Shown in pieces: positions 34,606-47,662 of a stretch of DNA of 64,000 bases (position 1 is the first letter of the stretch; each line of letters begins with the position of its first letter). The notes beneath the pieces are model-generated. The model saw only the letters and a program-made list of their open reading frames with translations. It was not told the DNA's origin and made no database searches. The DNA is from Galerina marginata (taxonomy: Eukaryota; Basidiomycota; Agaricomycetes; Agaricales; Galerinaceae), in assembly GCA_023014335.1 (NCBI GenBank), contig JAECYW010000006.1, positions 3,596,001-3,660,000 on the forward strand. Reading direction: 5' to 3'. A program made the translations under genes and the position numbers.

Positions 34606-35703
34606 ATGTTCTTCAATATCAACATCGCTGCGGTCGCCACCAGTATCTTGGTACGCCAAGACATTTCACTCAGTCAATTCTTATCATGCTTCAACAATTA
34701 CTTATGTTATTTATCTAACATCAGTGCATCGGCAATGGTGTACTCGCTCTTAGCCCCGCTGCAGTCAACTTGCGCACTGCAGGAAATTTTGTAGTCCTCG
34801 CTGAAACCGGCGTCTCAACTGTCCCGCCTTCTTCTATCAGTAAGTGGCGTGCTTTCAATATTTAGGTCTTTCCCCCTTCAAGTTTGACTGACGTTTGTGC
34901 TCTCTTATTCTTCCCGGTCGTCTACAGCTGGGAATATTGGTCTCAGCCCAACCTCTGCCACAGGCTTCACCGGTTTTTCCCAGATTTTGGACAGCACGGG
35001 GACGTTCTCCACGTCTCCGCAGGTCGTTGGGAAGCTGTTTGCAGCTTCGTATACGTCCCCGACGCCTGCACAACTTACAACGGCACTTTCGGATCTGACC
35101 ACCGCGTTTAACGATGCGAATGGAAGGCTGCTCCCGGGATTCATTAACCTTTCGGGCGGTGGGTCTGTAATTGTTGTGAATGAGTTTCCTTTGTTGAACT
35201 CTAGGGTTATATTGTTGTGTATTTAGGTGGCATAGGTGGTCTGACTCTCTCGCCTGGACTTTACAAGTGGACAACTGCTGTCAATGCAGCGACCGCGTTC
35301 TCCCTTGTTGGACTTCCGACGGATGGTAGGTATTTTATGCGCTCTAAAGTTTCCTCAGAGCTGATACCAGAACGTCGTAGTTTGGATTTTCCAGATCGCT
35401 GGAAACCTCGTTCTTGCAAGCAGCGTGCGATCAACACTTGTTGGAGGGCTCGCATCGAACGTCATCTGGGTTGTTTCTGGCGCCGTGACTCTCGGCGCGG
35501 GATCACATCTTGATGGCGTGATTCTTGGAAAAACAGGAATTACCCTTCAAACTGGGGCTTCTGTTTCTGGTAAGCTTCTTGCCCAGACTAGTGTTACGCT
35601 GCAGAAGGTGAGTTATTTTAGAATTGGTGTCAGAGAGACACGAGCACCTTGACAAGTACGAAGCTGATTGGGTCTCCCCTTGCAGGCTACTGTCGTCGGG
35701 TAA
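34606..35703 (+). CDS. Ice-binding protein copy 5 (DUF3494), secreted
   Basis: Six exons; exon 1 is 34606-34650 with a GTACGC donor. Signal peptide MFFNINIAAVATSIL then CIGNGVLA. Core: SPAAVNLRTAGNFVVLAE, STVPPSSI, GNIGLSPTSATGFTGFS, the helix PTPAQLTTALSDLTTAFND, GGLTLSPGLYKWTTAVNA and WIFQIAGNLVLAS. Exon 5 lacks one codon relative to the other copies (GG-LASNVIWVV instead of GGALASN), in frame. HLDGVILGKTGITLQTGAS and TSVTLQK follow, then ATVVG. Exon 3 ends with a GTGGGT donor instead of GTGAGT, still valid. It looks functional and is one of the more diverged copies. Confidence 0.9.
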
Positions 35704-36299
35704 TTCAAAACTTGGATAGAAAGAATATGATGGTGTTTTTTCAGCAATGTGGATATCCCTTCGTAAACCACAATCATTGTGTATATTGTAGACTCAATGC
35801 TCCGCTTATCTTCCAGAATTAAAAAAGTTTCCCTCAATTGTCGAGTTCAAATTTCGAATCCAACTTATCAACGGCCAATTATTCGCCTTTGGATTACTCT
35901 ACTAGTACACATGTCGTACTTTGATCCCCGTCATACGACTGCTTCTATTTGTCTAGCCTCCTTCATTGCCATTTACCCTATGTCAGCTTCAAACAGCTAA
36001 GGTCGTGGAACTTGCCAGTACTTATTCCTGAAAGTTGAAGCGAAGGTGATCCGCTTGGAGGTTATTCGCTCACGCTGTCAAACCTCATTTACTGTTGAAC
36101 CATGCAGAATTTGCTGTTATTTTCAAACCTCTCTTCAATTAATTGCGAATACTTTCCCAATCAACTTCTGTGAAGGTGTTGTCTTCCTCTTCAAACTTAT
36201 TTTCTCATATATCGCTGATTCAAAATTTATCTCCTTGTCGTGGCTGATAGAAGCACAGGATTTACGCTGAAGGAAATTGATCACTTCCAATTATACGAA
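35704..36299. other. Intergenic IBP5/IBP6 with upstream module
   Basis: 35950-36230 aligns with other IBP upstream modules: a CTAGCCTCCTTCATTG block, GAAGCGAAGGTGATCCGCTT and GTTGTCTTCCTCTTC. No coding potential. Confidence 0.45.
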
Positions 36300-36423
36300 T
36301 GACGGTGTTCGACCAACGAACGTTTTCGATGACGTATCTCATGTCGACTACCTTGAGCCTGAGATCCGGAGTCTCGATGGTCAGGACACTCCGTGGCTCA
36401 AATGCCTCTCGAAAGTTATTTAA
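36300..36423 (+). promoter_or_regulatory. IBP6 core promoter, degenerate element
   Basis: The double element is weakened to TGACGGTGTTCGACC at 36300-36314 (188 bp before the ATG). A TGACG half-site occurs at 36330. GATCCGGAGTCTCGATGG lies near 36363 and TATTTAACCACGTCG at 36417 (71 bp before the ATG). Confidence 0.55.
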
Positions 36424-36487
36424 CCACGTCGAAAGATGGCCTCATCTGCTCGTCTCTTTACACAAGGGAGGTGCTGGAACTAGACTA

Positions 36488-37553
36488 ATGCTCTTCACCG
36501 CCAACATCGCTGTGCTCGCCTTCTTCCTTTTGGTACGTGCAGGTGGATATCATCTTTATGATGTTTCAATGCTTACTAATAGTACATGGGGCATGTATTT
36601 AGCACCAGTGGGACAGTGCACTCGCCCTTGGTCCAGCTGCCGTCAACTTAGGAACTGCAGGCAATTTTGCCATCCTCTCTGAAACGGGTATATCTACTGT
36701 CCCACCATCGTCAATTAGTAAGTAGTAAGCTTTCAATATTAATCCGCCTGACTAACTACACATTCTCCTAGCTGGTGATATTGGCGTCAGCCCAATTTCT
36801 GCCACCGGGTTTACAGGATTCTCCCAGTCTCTGGATAGTACCGGGACATTCTCCACAGCTCCACAGGTCGTAGGGAAGCTGTTCGCGGCATCATATACGT
36901 CTCCGACACCTTCCCAACTAACTACTGCTATTTCGGATGTGAAGACTGCCTTCAACGATGCGAGTGGGAGAGTGAATCCTGGGTTCCGTAACCTTGCTGG
37001 TGGTGGGTTTGTAGATAATTTGGATCGATATCCTTTCTATACTTACAGAGGTCTACATACTCCCTCTTTATTTAGGCAGCATCGGTGGACTAACCCTCAC
37101 ACCTGGACTTTATAGATGGTCGACCTCTGTCAATGCAGCGACTCCAATAACCATTAGTGGGGGGCCTACAGATAGTAGGAGTTCCAAGCACCGCCGAGGT
37201 TTCACGAGGCTAACTGTATTTCATAGCTTGGATATTTCAAATTGCCGGCACCTTCGACTTAGGAACCGGGGTAGGGGTTACACTTGCTGGAGGTGCACTC
37301 GCTTCAAACATCGTTTGGGTTGTATCCGGCGCCGTGACGCTCCGCGCAGGATCACATCTCGAAGGAGTGGTCCTTGGGAAGACTGGCATTACCCTCCAAA
37401 CTGGGAGTTCAGTTAATGGAAGGGTGCTGGCGCAGACTAATGTCGCGCTCCAGTTAGTAAGTCACTGGTTTTCTCTTTATTGGACACTAATCGCAAAGAC
37501 CGAGGCTAATTCAAATTGAATATCTTCCTCTACAGGCTACTGTCGTTGGATGA
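36488..37553 (+). CDS. Ice-binding protein copy 6 (DUF3494), secreted
   Basis: Exon 1 is 36488-36532 with a GTACGT donor; the last exon ends at 37553. Signal peptide MLFTANIAVLAFFLL, then WDSALALGPAAVNL: two codons are missing at the start of exon 2, so the CIAD of most copies becomes WD and the Cys is lost. The core is intact: STVPPSSI, GDIGVSPISATGFTGFSQ, GTFSTAPQVVGKLFAASY, the helix PTPSQLTTAISDVKTAFND, GGLTLTPGLYRWSTSVNA, WIFQIAGTFDLGTGVGVTLA, NIVWVVSGAVTLRAG and HLEGVVLGKTGITLQTGSS, then ATVVG. GDIGVSP is the form usual in bacterial and algal members. All splice sites are fine. It has the weakest copy of the shared promoter element, which may mean different expression. Confidence 0.9.
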
Positions 37554-38564
37554 TCGACATATTGAATAGGAGGGAATTGAAGTGAATACGACGTTATTTC
37601 CTATCGAGTTGGCTGTTTTTTTGTAAATTTTTGATGCCATAACAGTGTTCGGGTATGAATAGGTAGAGCTAAATCTATAATCGTTGAATCCAGTTCATTG
37701 GGAGACTGTTTCGTTAGGATTGTCCAATCATACCTACCTAGTAGCTAAGCTTTTAAAAGGCTCGGAGGCGCATCGAGCAAGCACGCGATCAGGCTAGCAC
37801 ACGATGACAAGGATCAAGCAAGAATTTCCTTGTTCCAGGACCGCCGCGTGTGCACCTACAAATACTGATGCCAGCCTAGGACATAATTTAATCCGGTCTC
37901 TATTACTCAAACTCAACCTCACACTACGAGTCCAGGCCCGCGTCTACTACGTACGCAAAGCCACCAATCAGCAATTGGATTCTAAATGAAAGCCGAAGTC
38001 CTTTCGATAAATTTCTCATGCGTGTCCCTAACTCTTACAACCGGCGATGCCGGATTTGGGAAAATGATATACTAATCTGCCGACCCTCCCAAATCGGGAA
38101 GGTGCTTCCTGTCACCCTCGTCATCTTGTGCTGTCAACAAACAGCCTGGACCAAAGTGCACTGCAAGTAATGCCGATCACAGAAGTGGTCCATATGAGCT
38201 TAACTAGTTCCGCAGGCTGTCAAGATTCAAGAATCGTCAAATCTTTTCTCGGCCAGGTTCCTGAGGACCTCGATGTTATGATTTTGCATGCGCAGTTTCC
38301 GGTACATTGCTGCGCTCAAGGGTATCATCGTCGTTCATGAATAACTCCTCCGACAAATCTTGCAGAGGAAAACTAGAATTATGACCACAGATGGAAACAA
38401 CGCGTTAAAGGTTCATTGGCTGATCACGTATTGTGTGAAAGGCCAGCAAAACTAGCTCACGGTAATTGACAAAGCTCCCGCGTGACATGGGTACAGAAGA
38501 AGACAAATAGAAGCCCGTAAATTATGCTAAGTGACGACGTATGGGACACTTTCGGTTACAGAAA
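37554..38564. other. Intergenic IBP6/IBP7
   Basis: 37700-38120 has no match elsewhere in the window that I can see. 38130-38560 carries a diverged upstream module (AGCCTGGACCAAAG, CCGCAGGCTGTCAAG). No gene. Confidence 0.4.
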
Positions 38565-38696
38565 TGACGAGCACTGACGCCCTAAAACGACATCGCCCAT
38601 GTTCTGTCAGCCCGGTGCCCATTGAAATCCAGACTCTCGATAGCCATGACACACAGAGGTCTGACTCACGGCTGCGAAAATTCGAAATGTATTTAA
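38565..38696 (+). promoter_or_regulatory. IBP7 core promoter
   Basis: TGACGAGCACTGACGCC at 38565-38581 (191 bp before the ATG), with GGGACACTTTCGG just upstream; GAAATCCAGACTCTCGATAG near 38623; TATTTAAGCGCCTCG at 38690 (66 bp before the ATG). Confidence 0.75.
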
Positions 38697-38755
38697 GCGC
38701 CTCGAAAAATGGTTGGTTTTCTTCAACTTCTCGCTAAGAAATAGTCCTTCGAACA

Positions 38756-39846
38756 ATGCTTTTCAACAACAACATCATCGCGCTCGCTATTACTCTACTG
38801 GTATGTACTTCCATTTAATGTTTAAAATCTGACATGTGAGCTTTTTCAAAATCAGTGCATCGCCGACGATGCACTCGCCATTGGCCCCGCTGCAGTCAAC
38901 CTCCGTACTGCGGGAAATTTCGCCATTCTGGCTGAAAGTGGTATATCGACTGTTCCACCTTCCGCTATCAGTAAGCAGTAGTCCTGTTAAAATTCGGTTT
39001 TATTAACATCAACTAATCGTTGCCTGTATCCTTTGATTAATTCGCTTCTTCCTCACATACAGCTGGGAATATTGGTGTCAGCCCGACCTCTGCCACCGGA
39101 TTGACAGGCTTCTCCCAGACCCTGGATAGTACCGGAACATTCTCCACGTCGCCGCAGGTCGTAGGAAAGCTGTTTGCGGCATCATACACGTCCCCGACGC
39201 CATCACAGCTTACTATTGCCGTTGCGGATTTGAACACTGCGTTTACCGATGCGAATGGCAGGTTGAGCCCAGGGTTCTCCAACCTTTCTAACGGTGAGTT
39301 AGAAGTTATTACGAAAATGTCCCATTTTTTGCTCGCCAAGATCCCTATTGCTTAGCGCTTAATTCTTATGTAGGCAACATTGGTGGGCTGATCCTCTCAC
39401 CTGGACTTTACAAGTGGACGAGCTCCGTCAATGCTGCGAGTTCGTTCACGATTAGTGGAAGTCCTGTAGACAGTAAGTAATCCGTGTACTGCCGAATCTC
39501 CTACGCACTAATTATATTTTAAAGCTTGGATATTCCAAATATCCGGCACGTTCGGTCTTGCAGCTGGCGTGAGGGTGACACTTCTTGGAGGCGCACTCGC
39601 CTCAAACATCGTCTGGGCTGTCTCAAGCTCCGTGACACTAGGTGCAGGGTCACATCTCGAGGGCGTGGTCCTTGGAAAGACTGCCATAACCGTACAAACA
39701 GGAACTTCTGTCAATGGAAGGCTGCTCGGTCAAACTAATGTTGCTCTCCAGGTGGTAAGTAGATTGATTTCTGGGTTGGTGTCTGCCAGTCACAGATTCC
39801 GAGACTGATTGTTTTTTCCCTTTTGCAGGCTACTGTCGTTGGATAA
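38756..39846 (+). CDS. Ice-binding protein copy 7 (DUF3494), secreted
   Basis: Six exons; exon 1 is 38756-38800 (GTATGT donor) and the last exon ends GGATAA at 39846. Signal peptide MLFNNNIIALAITLL then CIADDALA. Core: IGPAAVNLRTAGNFAILAE, STVPPSAI, GNIGVSPTSATGLTGFSQ, GTFSTSPQVVGKLFAASY, the helix PTPSQLTIAVADLNTAFTD, GGLILSPGLYKWTSSVNA, WIFQISGTFGLAAGVRVTLL, NIVWAVSSSVTLGAG and HLEGVVLGKTAITVQTGTS. It is a clean, full-length copy. The wording is closest to copies 5 and 8 (SPTSATG, SPQVVGK), which argues that 5, 7 and 8 form a recent sub-group. Confidence 0.92.
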
Positions 39847-41768
39847 TTGACAACTTGGAGGAAGGAAGGTTGGATATTTTTTGGCATTGGTGTTTTTCAG
39901 TACGGCTTCAATATGTAATTAAATCTTTTGGAATATTCCTTCAAAATTCAGGTGTCCGATTCGTACTCTTTAATTTATATGCCTTTAAATTTTCGTTTCA
40001 GGAAGTATCCCCGAATTGCGCCACACTTTCCTTCAATCGCATCATGATCACGCGGTCGTGGGAATTGGCATGCCATGGGCAGCCGGCACTGCCACATTGT
40101 CATATTTGCGTCAAACATCCACAACGCATCCGAGTCAACCTAACGGCATGACGCAGTCTCTGCAACTTTTCCTTTATAATTTGCTCAACAAACTACGGCG
40201 CTAAACGTTGAATGTTGAACGTGCACCAATGACGCACCATTGTGTTTCCACTGCCCTCTAACCGCCTTGTATCCACCCGTAAGACCATCCCAACGGACTC
40301 CGTTCCGCCATCAAATGCCAGCGCTGCTCCTTCCTGTATCTCAATTGCGTTCTCCGAGGCCCAAATGCCTTAATACGATATTCTCGGCCTGCGCTGCAAC
40401 AACGGAGGAGTTTAGCTCAAGGAGGTATCTGAATCAGTGATTGGGATGGACACACGATGCCGCCCATGATGATCATGATCTTCAGTCAAACACTGAATAT
40501 ACACGGGAAGGTTCGAGTTAGTTCACAAGATGGAGTCGACGAGGCGCCATCACAATCATCAACAGCTGCTGGATTGGTATTCTGCTTCCGGGAAAAAACA
40601 AAGTAGTTGTGCTAAAAAAGTGGAATTTGTATGTTTCCTATTCTTACCCTGTCCCTGTTGTTGATGCTTTTCATACAAATATGCATTAATAAATACCGGC
40701 TTAATCGCCAAGGTTCCTTGATATCTTATGCACGGTCCCTTCCATCTACGTACATCACTGCCATGCCCCTCTACTTTCACCGAATAGAGTGCTGATTTCT
40801 CTTCCTCTGGCAGCTCTTGACATCTACATTACTTGCGAGCCGATTGTGATCTCCAAAACGTTGATTTGCCGGAAGAGAGACAGAAGTTTACCCGTGTTGG
40901 TCAAAATGTTTCCAATAAATCGTGGAGATATCGCAAATGGCACTGGAACAATGGTGGAATGCGGATCATCATAATATACATCGTTCGTCCTCTGAGTTCT
41001 GTTATCTCTATCATTAGCGTTAAGTGACGATTTTAGCAGATCGAGGAACATGTCCCGAGCAGCCACTTCAATCAGTTTCAAATCAAATTGCCAGCGAGGA
41101 TCCATTTACTAATGTACAGTGCCTTCCTCGTCATCATTAAGACCAAAAGGTCGAACCTTAAGATAATGGCTTACAAATCACCTTGCGTCGTCGGTTGACT
41201 TGCTGGACTTGTATCAGGTTTCTTCGTTCTATTCGAAATACTCTGGCTAACGTATGAATGGCATCGAGGTCTTGGACATCTGCCGCCATTATTCACCATA
41301 CTCTATGGTCTCTCTTTTTCTCATGGCGCACGTCATGGTCTATTTCCCTGGCCTCCTTCACTAGTTTTGGGACCATGTCGTCTCCAAATAGTTCGGTCGT
41401 GGAGCTTAGTGGAAGCGAAGAAGACTCATGTGGACGTTTATAGTCCCTTAGACTGTGATGCTTCAATCGTTGTCGAACTTCTTCCCATCAGGCTCTGTTG
41501 ATCTCGATGTTGCTGATGCTGCCTTCAAGTGTATCTTTGTCGTTCTTGATTAACCACAAATGACTTCCCAGACCAATTCCGCGAAGGAGGATTCCAGTTA
41601 TGGCTACTGTAAGGATGGGCCTGAAAGCGTCGTTTCTCATGTCGAAAGTGGAGGCACCCAAACAAACCCAAGCTTGCGGCTTTCCGCAAGACATAACTGC
41701 GAGTCTTCCGCTTGACATAGTGTAATTCATTACGCTAAGTGGACATGGGACATCTTCGGTTGCAAGGA
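39847..41768. other. Intergenic, 1.9 kb, with IBP8 upstream module
   Basis: 39850-41300: no supported gene. 41340-41760 carries the IBP8 module: CCTGGCCTCCTTCACTAG, GGAAGCGAAGAAGACTC, a degraded CAAATGACTTCC block and GCGTCGTTTCTCATG. I see no IBP coding remnant here, although the gap is twice as long as the others. Confidence 0.45.
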
Positions 41769-41907
41769 TGACGAGCGCTGACGCCCCTAGGCACCTTGCC
41801 ATGACATCGTCCGTGTTCTATTTCGTTGTTCATTGGTGTCCAGAGTCCCAAAGGACAGGATAAACAGTGGTTCGACTTGCTCTTGCAGGTATTTAAAAGT
41901 TATTTAA
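41769..41907 (+). promoter_or_regulatory. IBP8 core promoter with doubled TATA-like box
   Basis: TGACGAGCGCTGACGCC at 41769-41785 (199 bp before the ATG), GGGACATCTTCGG just upstream, a GTGTCCAGAGTCCC block near 41836, and two TATTTAA boxes at 41890-41896 and 41901-41907; the second is 61-67 bp before the ATG. Confidence 0.75.
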
Positions 41908-41967
41908 GCGCCATCAAAGGTGGTGGAGTTTTGTCAGCTTGTCAGCTTACAACAGCCCTTTAGAACA

Positions 41968-43072
41968 ATGCTCTTCAACAGTAACATCGTCGCACTCGCC
42001 ATCGGTCTCTCGGTATGAACACCCAATTCATTCAGCGAATTTTCAACGCTGATCTGTTTTTGCCTACTTCCTACCAGTGCATCATCGACTGTGCACTCGC
42101 CGTTGGCCCCGCTGCAGTCAATTTGCGCACTGCAGGCAATTTCGCTATCCTCGCTGAATCCGGTATATCGACAGTCCCACCTTCCTCCATCGGTAATTAC
42201 TAGTCCTCAATTTCAATTGTACTAGTATTGCAATTAACTGATAATCATACCGGTCTGTACTCGAATTTTTACCTTCCTCTGTAGCTGGAAATATTGGTCT
42301 CAGCCCAACCTCGGCTACCGGGTTGACAGGCTTCTCCCAGACTCTAGATGGCACCGGGACGTTCTCCACGTCTCCACAGGTCGTAGGAAAGCTGTTCGCA
42401 GCATCATATAAGGCGCCAACGCCTTCGCAGCTCACTACTGCCGTTGCGGATTGGAATGCTGCGTTTAACGATGCAAATGGAAGGCTGAATCCAAATTTCG
42501 TTAACCTTGCTAGCGGTGAGTACAGTACCACTATCGACGGACGGTTTAAGTGCTCATTGTGATCATCAATTTTTTTTGGGGGGGTATTTAGGGAGCATAG
42601 GTGGGCTTACCCTCACACCTGGTCTTTACAAGTGGACGACCGCTGTCAATGCTGCGACTGGGTTCACCCTTGTTGGACTTCCAACGGATAGTAGGTATTT
42701 TACACACGACGAAGATCCCTAAGCTCTAATCATGCTCCATAGCTTGGATATTCCAAGTCGCCGGCACTTTCAACCTTGCGGCCGGAGTGAGAGCGACACT
42801 TGTCGGCGGAGCCCTTGCGTCAAACATTATCTGGGCTGTCTCCGGCGCCGTGACACTCGGCGTGGGATCACATCTGGAGGGTGTGGTGCTTGGAAAAACT
42901 AGCTGTACCCTGCAGACGGGAAGTTCTATTAATGGGAAGCTGCTTTGTCAGACTAACGTTGCCCTCCAGAAGGTGAGTTGATTGATTTCTTGGATTAGCG
43001 CCTTCATATGAGCCTCGGATTACTTACGACGCTAATCGGGCCCTTTCATAACAGGCTACTGTGGTCGGATGA
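41968..43072 (+). CDS. Ice-binding protein copy 8 (DUF3494), secreted
   Basis: The last copy of the array. Exon 1 is 41968-42012 with a GTATGA donor; the last exon ends GGATGA at 43072. Signal peptide MLFNSNIVALAIGLS then CIIDCALA, which has a second Cys. Core: VGPAAVNLRTAGNFAILAE, STVPPSSI, GNIGLSPTSATGLTGFSQ, GTFSTSPQVVGKLFAASY with KAPTPSQLTTAVADWNAAFN in the helix, GGLTLTPGLYKWTTAVNA, WIFQVAGTFNLAAGVRATLV, NIIWAVSGAVTLGVG and HLEGVVLGKTSCTLQTGSS. The Cys in TSCTLQ and a second in LLCQTN occur in no other copy; together they could form a disulfide in the last solenoid turns. The exon 2 donor is GTAATT, still usable. About 650 bp of ordinary DNA follows before the metabolic gene. Confidence 0.9.
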
Positions 43073-43725
43073 TCAATACATTGGATAGGAAGGAAGGCAA
43101 ATCGAATACCACGGTCACTTTTTCTTTTGATTTGGACTTGTTTGCTTCTTTAATATTTTCTACGATAAAAATTGTGTTCAATGACTGAAATCCATTCTTA
43201 GTAGACCTCCTCTCCTGTCGGCACCCCATCGCTCAATTCCCTTTGCATGCTTGGCACTTGTAAAACTGGGGTATATACGAAATGGTTTAATCGTCGCCTA
43301 GCCCCATACCCCCCTGGGTTAAAATGTGTTCCCCCGAACTGAGGCCAATTAGCTTCCTTCCTCTTCGATCTTTATCAAAAATCCGTGAAACCCACTTTTC
43401 CGACTCAATCTCATCAATGCTCTTCGAAGCCTTCCCCAGGTGGTTCCATAACCTCTACTTCACGGAGTTACAATATCGGTACATGATACCCGAAAATCGT
43501 GTTTCATTGTTTGCCGGTCACTGCCTTCAGAATGTAGGCGGCTACGAAGAAATGAATATGAAGAAAAAGATGGAACCAGGGTAAACGGAAATAACCTCCC
43601 TTCAACTAACTTGGTTACAATACTTGAAGCCATGTAAGAACAGAATTTCAATTGCCCTTTCAATCCATCCCACTTATCGCATTGCGATCCGAGCCTCCAG
43701 TTTAAACCATTGCTCTCCGACAACG
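43073..43725. other. Intergenic, border of accessory and conserved DNA
   Basis: No coding signal. This gap separates the IBP array from the conserved gene block. Confidence 0.45.
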
Positions 43726-45528
<1,803 letters not shown>

Positions 45529-45864
45529 TTTGCGCCGTCGGCCAAGGACAATTGATATAATCTTGATATAATTAAGAAAATTAATGATAATATTCTATCA
45601 AGCCATTCTCCCGCTAGGCCTCACATATGGCCTTCATCTGACAGTAGTAGAAATCAGTTGTGTTAAACATCATACTTTATATCAAAGTCAAGATTTCCCT
45701 TTCAGTGATCGGAGCAAGATCGCGGAGCGTCGGTCCGCCACTACTGACATCTTTTACGTAAGAAGATTAGATTTCCCTTGACTCGAAATGACTTGATTGA
45801 TTCAACTCTCACCAAGTACTTTCGTGTATCCCTTGCCGCCTTTCCACAAACTTTTTATTGAAAT
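45529..45864. other. Intergenic between sulfhydrylase-like gene and ZPR1
   Basis: AT-rich 3' flank and the ZPR1 promoter. No other feature seen. Confidence 0.4.
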
Positions 45865-47662
45865 ATGGCGAATCAGAACAAGCTATTTCCAAGTATTGGA
45901 GACATCGCTGCTCAAACCGACGAGATCGAAGCTAAACCCGACGATCCAGGGCTAGAAATTTCCGATAACGAGGACAAAGTTGTGCAAGAGATCGATTCTC
46001 TATGTATGAGATGCGAGGAACAGGTCGGTCCATTTCCTTGTCATGAGCAGCTTGATTTTATAGTTGCTGAGCGCTGAGAGTGTTAGTAGGGCGTCACCAG
46101 GCTTATGTTGACTTCGATCCCGTTTTTCCGAGAGGTCATTGTAATGTCCTTCCGGTGTGAACACTGCGGGTGGTCAAATAACGAGATTCAATCCGCCGGA
46201 GCGATCAGAGGTCTGCGCCAATCTATTCGGTTGCTATGATTCGACTGATTTCGACCGGTATTCCTTAGCTGAAGGAACCCTCTACACCGCTAAGATTCTT
46301 GATCGTAAAGACCTCGACCGACAGATCGTGCGCTCGGCTTCTTGTGAACTCATAATTCCAGAACTCGACCTCACCCTTCCTCCCACAAACCGCGGCCAAC
46401 TGACCACAGTTGAAGGCCTCATTCGCGATGTCGTCGCTGATCTAAGTATGGACCAAGTATTGCGGAAAATTCAAGACGAGGACAACTACAAGAAGATTCA
46501 AATTTTGGTTGATAAATTGAAAGAAATCCTAGGGGATGAAGAAGACGAAGAGGAGGGTCAACAAGACCGGCCGAAGAAAGCGGCAGAGCTAGACAAGCCT
46601 ATGCCTACTTTCACCGTCAAGCTCGATGACCCAGCTGGAAACAGTTTCGTCGAGTTCGTTGGTACCATGTCCGACCCCAAATGGAATCTCCGCACATACC
46701 ACCGCACATTAGACCAGAACATTGCATTAGGATTGGTAGCGCCTGAAGAAAGTGACAGAATGGAAACCGTGAAGCAAGTCATGGTGGCCGGAGCCGAAGG
46801 GTCTCTTGACCCAGTCACCGAAGATCTTATTACCGATGACGAGGTATTCATCTTTCCTGGGGTTTGCTCAAGCTGTGGGCATGGGATCCAGACGCACATG
46901 AAGAAAGTCAATATCCCTTATTTCAAGGTACGACATCCTTTTATAGCTTTCCGAAACAAGCCATCTCAACATTCCATAGGACATCTTGATCATGTCGACG
47001 AACTGCGAACACTGCGGATACCGAGACAATGAAGTCAAATCTGGTGCAGCTATATCTGCCCAGGGAAAACGGATAATATTAAAATGTGAAGATCGCGAGG
47101 ACCTGAGTCGTGATATTCTTAAAGTATATTGGTCTTCTTTCATTTAATTTCCATCTGGACTGATTTGCAATATCTAGAGCGAAACTGCGGGCATGACTAT
47201 CCCAGAGATCGATCTCGTTCTTACGCACGGGACACTTGGTGGACGTTTTACGACCGTCGAGGGCATTTTGGAGCAAATATACGAAGAGCTCGCAGAGAAA
47301 GCATTCGCCGGTGATTCGTCGGAGCTTGCGGACAGAGAGAAATTTGAGGCCTTTTTAAAAGGTCTGAAAGAGGTACATGATCATTTCAACATGCTATATT
47401 TTTCTGGAAGCCGACCCTCGAAATCTTCGGTTCACAGGTCAAGAACGCGGAACGACCATTCACTATCATCCTAGATGACCCTTTGGCGAATTCCTACATC
47501 CAAAACTTATACGCCCCCGACCCCGATCCGAACATGACCATAGAGCTGTACGATCGGAGCTTCGATGAGGACGAAGAATTGGGATTGAACGACATCAAGG
47601 TTGAAGGTTATGAGGAAGACGCTTCCGGAGAGCAAGGCGATATTGTAGCGGAAGCATCATAA
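45865..47662 (+). CDS. ZPR1: ZPR1 zinc-finger protein, 500 aa
   Basis: Eukaryotic ZPR1, a conserved essential protein reported to act as a chaperone for translation factor eEF1A and to link growth signals to the nucleus. Six exons: 45865-46023, 46090-46210, 46269-46927, 46980-47123, 47178-47372, 47438-47662. It shows the duplicated ZPR1 layout: the first C4 zinc finger CMRCEEQ...CEHCGW, with [15 protein letters not shown] between the pairs; domain A with [20 protein letters not shown]; the second C4 finger CSSCGHG...CEHCGY, with IPYFKDILIMS between; domain B with [20 protein letters not shown]. An acidic linker (GDEEDEEEG) separates the halves. Both fingers are complete only after splicing, which supports the exon calls. 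Confidence 0.95.

Noticed and set aside
39847..41340. A ninth, lost IBP copy in the long IBP7/IBP8 gap
   Set aside because: I looked for WIFQ, GLYKW and SQLTTA coding remnants on both strands and found none.
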